Source: Lithobates sylvaticus
Taxonomy: Eukaryota; Chordata; Amphibia; Anura; Ranidae
Length of the DNA stretch: 64,000 nucleotides
NCBI GenBank assembly: GCA_028564925.1
Contig: CM053029.1
Span: forward strand, 425,804,303 to 425,868,302
Direction: 5' to 3'
Shown: positions 61,091 through 64,000 of the stretch, in pieces
How the letters are laid out: each line of letters opens with the position of its first letter
Numbering within the stretch: the first letter of the stretch is position 1
Position numbers and translations under genes: made by a program
Notes under the pieces: model-generated
The model's database searches: none
Told to the model about the DNA's origin: nothing
What the model saw: only the letters and a program-made list of their open reading frames with translations

Positions 61091-62597
61091 CAGTATCTCA
61101 CAAAAGTGAGTACACCCCTCACATTTTCAGTGACAAAATTACACTTTTAAGAAATTAAGAAATTACACTTTGCTACAATGTAAAGTAGTGAGTGTACAGC
61201 TTGTGTACAACAGTGTACATTTTCTGAGGTCGAAGGGGTTGGGGCTACAGCCTGTCAGTGCTCAGACTATACACTGCACACTGCATCAAATTGGTCTGCA
61301 TGGCTGTCATCCCAGAAGGAAGCCTCTTCTAAAGATGATGCACAAGAAAGCCGGCAGTTTGCTGAAGACAAGCAGACTAAGGACATGGATTACTGGAACT
61401 GTGGTTCCTGTGGTCTGATGAGATCAAGATAAACTTATTTGGTTCAGATGGTGTCAAGTGTGTGTGGCGGCAACCAGGTGAGGAGTACAAAGACAAGTGT
61501 GTCTTGCCTACAGTCAAGCATGGTGGTGGGAGTGTCATGGTCTGGGGCTGCATGAGTGCTGCTGGCACTGGGGAGCTACAGTTCATTGAGGGAACCATGA
61601 ATGCCAACATGTACTGTGACATACTGAAGCTGAGCATGATCCCCTCCCTTTAGAGACTGGGTCGCAGGGCAGTATTCCAGCATGATAATGGCCCCAAACA
61701 CACCTCCAAGACGACCACTGCCTTGCTAAAGAAGCTGAGGGTAAAGGTGATGGACTGGCCAAGCATGTCTCCAGACCTAAACCCTATTGAGCATTTGTGA
61801 GGCATCATCAAAAAGAAGGTGGAGGAGCACAAGGTCTCCAACATCCACCAGCTCCATTATGTCATCGTGGAGGAGTGAAAGCGGATTACCAGTGGCAATC
61901 TGTGAAGCTCTGGTGAACTCCATTGTCCAAAAGGGTTAAGGCAGTGCTAGAAAATAATTGGTGGCCACCCAAAATATTGACACTATGGGCCCAATTTGGA
62001 GATTTTCACTTGGGGTGTACTCACTTTTGTTGCCAGCGGTTTAGACATTAAAGTGGTATTCCACCCTAAAGTGGAACTTCCGCTCATCGGAACCCTCCCC
62101 CCTCCGGTGTCACATTTAGCACTTTTCAGGGGGGAGGTGGGTGCAGATACCTGTCTAAGACAGGTATTTACACCCACTTCCGGGCATAGACTCCCACGGG
62201 ACTCGCACATGCGCAGTAGGGAACCGGGAAGTGAAGCCGCAATGCTTCACTTCCTGATTCCCTCACCGAGAATGGCGCCGGCAGCAGTAGAGAGCCGAGC
62301 GATTGAGCCGACATCACTGGAACCTGTGACAGGTAAGTGTCCATTCATTAAAAGTCAGCAGCTGCAGTATTTGTAGCTGCTGGCTTTTAAAAAAAAAAAA
62401 AATTCAGGTACAGTCCCTCTTTAATGGCTGTGTGTTGAGTTATTTTGAGGGGACAGCACATTTACACTGTTATACAAGCTGTACACTCATTAATTAACAT
62501 TGTAGCAAAGTGTAATTTCTTCAGTGTTGTCACATGAAAAGATATAATAAAATATTTACAAAAATGTGAGGGGTGTACTCACTTTTGTGAGATACTG
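61091..62597 (+). mobile_element. Tc1 element, degraded, with a TTAA element in its right terminal repeat
   Basis: It starts CAGTATCTCACAAAAGTGAG and ends with the inverse, TA on each side. Same family as 4946-6475. The left part is internally deleted: the transposase start is gone, but the + strand keeps [10 protein letters not shown]-like and [20 protein letters not shown] blocks with stops and frame changes. The right terminal repeat is interrupted at 62052-62420. Confidence 0.9.
62052..62420. mobile_element. TTAA-flanked MITE inside the Tc1 terminal repeat
   Basis: TTAA at 62048-62051 and 62421-62424. The host Tc1 sequence GACATTAATGGCTGTG is split exactly at its TTAA, so the target site is confirmed by the uninterrupted copy at 6301-6315. 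Ends AGTGGTATTCCACC and, inverted, AGAGGGACTGTACC. Contains ACAG|GTAAGTGTCC at 62329-62342. No coding capacity. Confidence 0.9.
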
Positions 62598-62997
62598 TAT
62601 CTGATAACTGGACAGAGCAAGTATTATATTCATATGTTTCATCTTTTTTTATATACATAAATGTATATACTTATGTATGTTAAGATTTGGTTTGCTTTAC
62701 TAGCTGCTGCTTAACTTACAGTTATTTACTATTGTTACATCTGTCTATAGATGTTTACCCAGATCTATTTATTTTATAGTATATAGAGCATCATTGTTAC
62801 CAAGGTCTAGGTGCATAACCTTACATTTTTCAGTGTTAATCTGCTATTTAACTATTTAACTATTCATTAGCTTTGTCAGTATTCGCTGTATGTAATGTAC
62901 CTTTCTACATAAATTACGTATATCTACCTGTCATCAGCTACAAAATATGTATTTCTTACTACTTATTTTACAATGTATGTGTTTATGTAAACTTTTT

Positions 62998-63400
62998 AAT
63001 CCCCCCCATTTTACTTACCTGAGCCCTGAAACTTGACCTGGCAGGGATGGGCTGTCTCTCTGCCCGGGGTTCTTGGCTCTTGATTGGATAGATTAATAAC
63101 AGTGCAGCCATTGGCTCCCGCTGCTGTCAATCAAATCCAATGACGTGGGGGGGGCGGGGCCGAGTCATACATTCGGCGTCTACGGACACCGAATGCTGGA
63201 CTCGGGAGCACGCCCGCAAAGTAACCTCCTCGGGGCAGTGCTTCTCCTAGGGGGTTATCTGATGTGGGGAAGAGCTGCGAGAGCCGTCGGGGGACCCCAG
63301 AAGACAAGGATTGGGGCCACTCTGTGCAAAACAAGCTGCACAGTGGAGGTAAGTATGATATGTTTGTTATTAAAAAAAAAAACTAACCCTTACAATCACT
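62998..63400. mobile_element. TTAA-type MITE, left end truncated
   Basis: Right end CTTACAATCACT followed by TTAA (63401-63404), the same end type as 48201-48666. Contains GATTGGATAGATTAATAACAG, a CpG-rich block, and GAG|GTAAGTATGATATG at 63346-63361. The left junction is at about 62998. A TTAAAGCAGTATTAAACCC fragment of another such element follows at 63401-63440. Confidence 0.65.
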
Positions 63401-63472
63401 TTAAAGCAGTATTAAACCCAAAACTAAAAATTTAATATATGGCTGATTACCAGTCATTAGATGTGGTGGCTG

Positions 63473-64000
63473 CAGGGGCGTAACTATAGGGGGTGCAGCA
63501 GTCGCGAGCGCAACCGGGCCCTGTGCTGCAAGGGGCCCATGTGGCCCCCTCTACATATGGCCAGTGGCAGCATAGGCGGTTAAGCACCGGGCGCATGGGT
63601 GGCTGGAGGTGGGGGGTGACTAGCAGAGATCCATGCTCAACTACCGCACTGGCTGCTCTTTAGTTGTGCATTCCCCACACAACCTGTGTCCTCTGCCGCT
63701 CCTCCGGGTCCACCTCTCCTGCTCCATGCAGTGCTGCTCAGTCCGGTGTCTGTCCTCCCCAGCCAGAGTCCCGCCCCCTGAGTCCGGCTCACAGGGACCC
63801 CATCTCCCCTAAGGACAAGGACCCGATCTATCCTGGGGACAGGGCCCACTTCTCCCCAGAGGACAGGGACCCAATTTGCCTTTCCCTTCTTCCTCTTTGT
63901 CTCAAAGGTGTAACATCATCGGTCTGTTTAGACCTCTGATATCTCACCAAAGTCCCCCAACGGGACTCCTAAAAAATTGTAAAAAATAATAAAAAAAAAA
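63473..64000. mobile_element. Interspersed repeat starting CAGGGGCGTAACTATAGGGG, continues past the window
   Basis: The start CAGGGGCGTAACTATAGGGG and the following GGGCCC-rich block match a repeat that I know from frog and fish genomes with hAT-type ends. The sequence from 63650 on is GC- and CT-rich with the loose repeat GGACCC(A/C)ATCT. The right end is not in the window, so size and target duplication are unknown. Open frames across it are chance. Confidence 0.5.

Noticed and set aside
63664-63939. Pro/Ser-rich open frame near the right edge considered as a coding exon
   Set aside because: It lies in a GC-rich interspersed repeat with loose GGACCC repeats and no splice or family support.

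Overview
This window is vertebrate DNA, almost certainly from a frog. The repeats (TTAA-flanked elements, a MITE with ACACACGGTCGGA ends, several Tc1 families) are the kind I associate with ranid genomes; that taxonomic placing is inference. It holds one host gene, on the + strand and open at both ends: PTPRZ1, receptor-type protein tyrosine phosphatase zeta. I place six consecutive coding exons from conserved splice sites, matching phases and protein similarity. Two encode the fibronectin III domain (13852-14036, 15429-15555). A 47-bp linker exon follows (21449-21495), then the 3.4-kb proteoglycan exon (23545-26953), the transmembrane exon (51910-52054) and a juxtamembrane exon (60468-60559). 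The carbonic-anhydrase-like exons lie upstream of the window and the phosphatase exons downstream.

The rest is intron packed with mobile DNA. Region 1-13.8 kb (upstream intron) holds LTR-retrotransposon fossils on both strands, a two-tier foldback, two side-by-side Tc1 elements (one nearly intact) and a three-level nest at 9391-13553. Region 14-23.5 kb holds a Harbinger-like MITE, a deleted Tc1, and a 1.5-kb TTAA element that carries its own minisatellite. The 25-kb intron between the proteoglycan and transmembrane exons (26954-51909) holds three Tc1 derivatives built as head-to-head inverted repeats, many TTAA elements, a hAT-type MITE with a perfect 8-bp duplication, and several other foldbacks. 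The intron at 52-60 kb contains one LINE copy cut by six later insertions. A Tc1 with a TTAA element inside its terminal repeat lies at 61-62.6 kb.

The main biological points are these. (1) The large exon contains a consensus internal 5' splice site at the position and phase expected for the short (PTPRZ-B type) receptor. (2) Palindromic Tc1 copies recur. (3) TTAA-targeted elements are dense and three sit end to end, sharing target sites. I saw no tRNA, rRNA, CRISPR array or second host gene. Repeat family names rest on structure and memory, not on a database search.
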